DNA of 64,000 bases from Geomicrobium halophilum (lineage in GTDB: Bacteria; Bacillota; Bacilli; Bacillales; Marinococcaceae), in the NCBI RefSeq assembly GCF_014207655.1, contig NZ_JACHHJ010000005.1:96511-160510 (forward strand), read 5' to 3'. Numbering within the stretch: position 1 is the stretch's first letter; each line of letters starts with the position of its first letter. Shown piece after piece: positions 61,957-64,000 of this stretch. The notes below the pieces were generated by a model. The model searched no databases and was not told the DNA's origin. It saw only the letters and a program-made list of their open reading frames with translations. The position numbers were made by a program, and so were the translations under genes.

Positions 61957-62168
61957 AGCATACCTGAAACCCCCATCTGTCCATAGGTGGGGATTATTTG
62001 ACGCTTACCGAGAAAGGATTATTTTATAGGAACATTCCTCGCTTCCAGGGATTATCGATTGTGAGACCGGTCATTACCTTATTGGTTTCTCTGTTGGAAC
62101 GATTTATTTTAACAAATGTGCTGAATTTGAGTTATAAAGTATAGGATATTAATGCAATATTAAATGAA
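61957..62168. other. Non-coding stretch
   Basis: I see no supported gene; it joins the IS66 remnant to the membrane-peptide frame. Confidence 0.35.
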
Positions 62169-62417
62169 GTGTTAGTGGATATAGATGATGATATTGGTGG
62201 TGTTATTGCGGAATTAGTCCTTTCGGTTATATTAAGCCCTAACGTGGATCCTTCTGGTAACTGGGTGTTGGCTATTGGTGTATTTGCTTTGAACATCTTT
62301 ATATTTTACTTGCTAGGCTGGTTGATTAGTGTAGGCTTTAAAGCAGGCGGTACAATCCTCGGGTTAGTATTTATTGTCCTTGCTTTCGGTATAAATCTCT
62401 TAAAGATGCTTTATTAA
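62169..62417 (+). CDS. Small membrane protein or 3' fragment, unknown
   Basis: An 82-residue frame with two hydrophobic segments (NWVLAIGVFALNIFIFYLL and GGTILGLVFIVLAFGINLL) after an acidic start. It opens at a GTG without a good ribosome site, and the frame is open a few codons further upstream. It may be the tail of a larger lost gene. The family is not recognised. Confidence 0.35.
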   Translation: MLVDIDDDIGGVIAELVLSVILSPNVDPSGNWVLAIGVFALNIFIFYLLGWLISVGFKAGGTILGLVFIVLAFGINLLKMLY

Positions 62418-62631
62418 GAATATCTTTGGATTTACCTGTGTCAGGCCGGTCTTTAGCATTAGACTCTCTCTCATTAGGAGTGACGTTACAGGTATCCTGT
62501 TATTAATAGTTATTTCTATATGGATCATCCGTCAATTAACGAAAAATATTACTACAATGATGTAAAAAGCCGATACTTTATCAGCTATTTACTGCTTGGT
62601 TGTGGTTATGAAGTAAAATTTTTTGTTCAGC

Positions 62632-62680
62632 AAACGAGGCGCTTTAGTGGAATAAGGGGCTGTACCCTTATTGGGCATAA
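62632..62680. repeat. Interspersed cassette-type repeat, copy 8
   Basis: AACGAGGCGCTTTAGTGGAA then TAAGGGGCTGTACCCTTATT and GGGCATAAG. It lies immediately before the HAD-IIIA gene. Confidence 0.6.
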
Positions 62681-62704
62681 GTGCTACTTAGATTTCTGGA
62701 GGAA

Positions 62705-63223
62705 TTGGCGTTTAAAATTGCATTTTTTGATAGAGATGGCACAATCATTGAGGATTATCCAGATCATGAATGGACAAATGTAAAGCATCCGGTGTTTATA
62801 GATGGGTCAATAAATACATTAAAGTATGTTGTAGGAAAAGGATATAAAATCATTATTATCACAAATCAATATATTATTAATGAAGGCTCTATTACGATCG
62901 ACCAATACCATGATATTCATAACCAAATGATAAGTATCCTAAAATCTGAAGGTGTAGACATACTTGATGTCTTTTATTGTCCTCACGGAAAATCTGAGGA
63001 TTGTCCATGTATAAAACCTAAAGTAGGAATGATTGAGCAAGCAATCCATAAATACCCTAAAATTAATTTGGATGATTCTTTTATGATTGGAGATTCTTTA
63101 GTTGATGTTGAATTAGCGATGAATATGGGAATTACAGGCTTTGGGATCGGAGTCGGTTCTAATTATACAGAAAGCAATATATATCAGTTGAACGCTACAG
63201 AAGAATTAAACCATTTTATTTAA
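62705..63223 (+). CDS. HAD-IIIA family phosphatase (GmhB/HisB-N-like)
   Basis: A protein of about 172 residues. Motif I is FFDRDGTI (two Asp), motif II ITNQ, and motif III/IV KPKVGM with GDSLVDVELA. Cys/His residues (YCPHG and DCPCIKP) form the zinc site typical of GmhB-type sugar bisphosphate phosphatases. The start is uncertain: GGAGG (62698-62702) is 2 nt before TTG 62705 and 8 nt before TTT 62711, where homologues would have Met; GTG 62681 is a longer option. It directly follows a copy of the interspersed repeat. Confidence 0.75.
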   Translation: MAFKIAFFDRDGTIIEDYPDHEWTNVKHPVFIDGSINTLKYVVGKGYKIIIITNQYIINEGSITIDQYHDIHNQMISILKSEGVDILDVFYCPHGKSEDCPCIKPKVGMIEQAIHKYPKINLDDSFMIGDSLVDVELAMNMGITGFGIGVGSNYTESNIYQLNATEELNHFI

Positions 63224-63368
63224 AACTTGGATAAATATATTAACCAACGGAAAGATTGCAGTCCGAAGTAATAAAATATAACCTTATACCCTATCGGCAT
63301 GTACTTCGTTGTATATTTCGATTGTTGAATAAAGAATGAACTTATTTGGCATTCAGGAATGATATGAG
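63224..63368. other. Non-coding stretch before the last transposase gene
   Basis: I see no gene here. GTTGAATAAAGAATG near 63325 is slightly similar to the ends of the interspersed repeat. Confidence 0.3.
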
Positions 63369-64000
63369 ATGGAACCTACCCGCCGTTATGACGCGATTAT
63401 TTCCGCGATTGATTTGGATGCGATTTGTCATGTAGGGAACAAAAAATCCCAACTTGGTGCGCCAGAAGAATTAAATTACGCAGCCATGGTATTTCTGTTT
63501 TTATCCGATATGTCGAGCGGATCCCAACGATCAAAGACCTGGTGAAACGCTTCGATGAAGATATTGCTTTCAAGATGAATTGCGGGATTCTCGTTTCCGA
63601 TAACACGCCTTCTGAAGCCTCCTATTCCCGACTATTAACGAAACTGAGCGAATCTACGATCTTAGAAGAAGCCCAAGAAAAAGTCGTTCTTCAAGCGATT
63701 GCGGAAGGTTTCATCATCGATGACACCGTCGCTATCGATGCGACCCATTTCGAAGCACGGGATCAAGCTCCACCTAAAGAAGAAAAGCCAAAGCCAGAAC
63801 CCAAAAAACGCGGACGTAAATCAAACGAAGAACGTGAACAGTGGCTCATCGAACAAGCGGAAAGAGAAACGAATCGGCCCCTATTTGAAAAGAAAATCGA
63901 TGCTCAGTTAGACGTATCCTTCACTGAATTACGCACGGAAGTCCCTCAAGAACCCAAGTGGGGGGTGAAAAAGAACAGTGAAGGAAAGAACGTTCGGGCA
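63369..64000 (+). pseudogene. IS1182-like transposase, frameshifted and cut by the window end
   Basis: The N-terminus (YDAIISAIDLDAICHVGNKK then LGAPEELNYAAMVF) matches the DUF772-type start of IS1182 transposases. Around 63497-63503, in a T-rich run, the frame shifts. The conserved continuation (IRYVERIPTIKDLVKRFDED, then ASYSRLLTKLSES and DDTVAIDATHFEARDQ) is read in another frame until the window edge. Either a broken gene or a slippage-type frameshift. Confidence 0.75.

Overview
The window looks like a chromosomal segment of a low-to-mid GC, Gram-positive, spore-forming Bacillaceae, probably a halophile or alkaliphile. This is inference from several signs: strong AGGAGG-type ribosome sites with frequent GTG and TTG starts, a GerAB-type germinant permease, YuzF/DUF2642 beside a manganese catalase, YisL, YoxD-, YkwC- and YwrD-like proteins, and very acidic exported proteins (the ABC-transporter lipoprotein linker and a phosphatase fusion). 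I see no rRNA, tRNA or CRISPR array.

Layout. 0.4-9.9 kb: housekeeping and transport genes (flavin monooxygenase, HAD phosphatase, thioesterase, amidase, YisL, a three-gene polar amino-acid ABC importer, DUF3500 protein, aldo/keto reductase), with an unusual array of short palindromic repeats at 7.6-7.8 kb. 10.0-14.1 kb: a sigma-54 activator followed by a sigma-54-type promoter, 3-hydroxybutyrate dehydrogenase and a GntP-type permease. 14.2-16.8 kb: an exported alkaline phosphatase-LysM-glycerophosphodiesterase fusion. 17.3-24.5 kb: DAACS symporter, GerAB-like permease, YwrD-type gamma-glutamyltransferase, GlsB-like protein, methionine aminopeptidase and macro-domain protein. 24.9-34.8 kb: a branched-chain acyl catabolic island with MbcS-type acyl-CoA synthetase, a second sigma-54 activator, acyl-CoA dehydrogenase, 3-hydroxyisobutyrate dehydrogenase, methylmalonate-semialdehyde dehydrogenase, 3-hydroxyisobutyryl-CoA hydrolase and a YkwC-like dehydrogenase. 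Two more sigma-54-type promoters with upstream dyads lie here. Together these genes cover isobutyrate/valine to propionyl-CoA except the enoyl-CoA hydratase step.

35.4-52.3 kb: a TetR-controlled pair of small multidrug transporters plus an SDR, sporulation-associated YuzF/Mn-catalase, a MerR/TipAS regulator divergent from a hydrolase, TauE, AGCS, CNNM/CorC, NADP-glutamate dehydrogenase, RDD, VanZ, TVP38, a divergent TetR/MFS pair and an old-yellow-enzyme homologue.

52.3-64 kb: an AT-rich accessory region. Small unrelated genes (HIRAN-like protein, a small protein plus retropepsin pair, truncated GNAT, alpha/beta hydrolase, MarR/OYE, DUF5677-like, coiled-coil protein, HAD-IIIA phosphatase) alternate with about eight diverged copies of a ~65-bp intergenic repeat. 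Insertion-sequence remains are also present: IS110 with an in-frame TGA and a candidate bridge-RNA region, an IS66 tail, and a frameshifted IS1182-like gene running off the end. The repeat/gene alternation looks like a gene-cassette array without a visible integrase and is, with the sigma-54 catabolic circuitry, the most interesting feature here.
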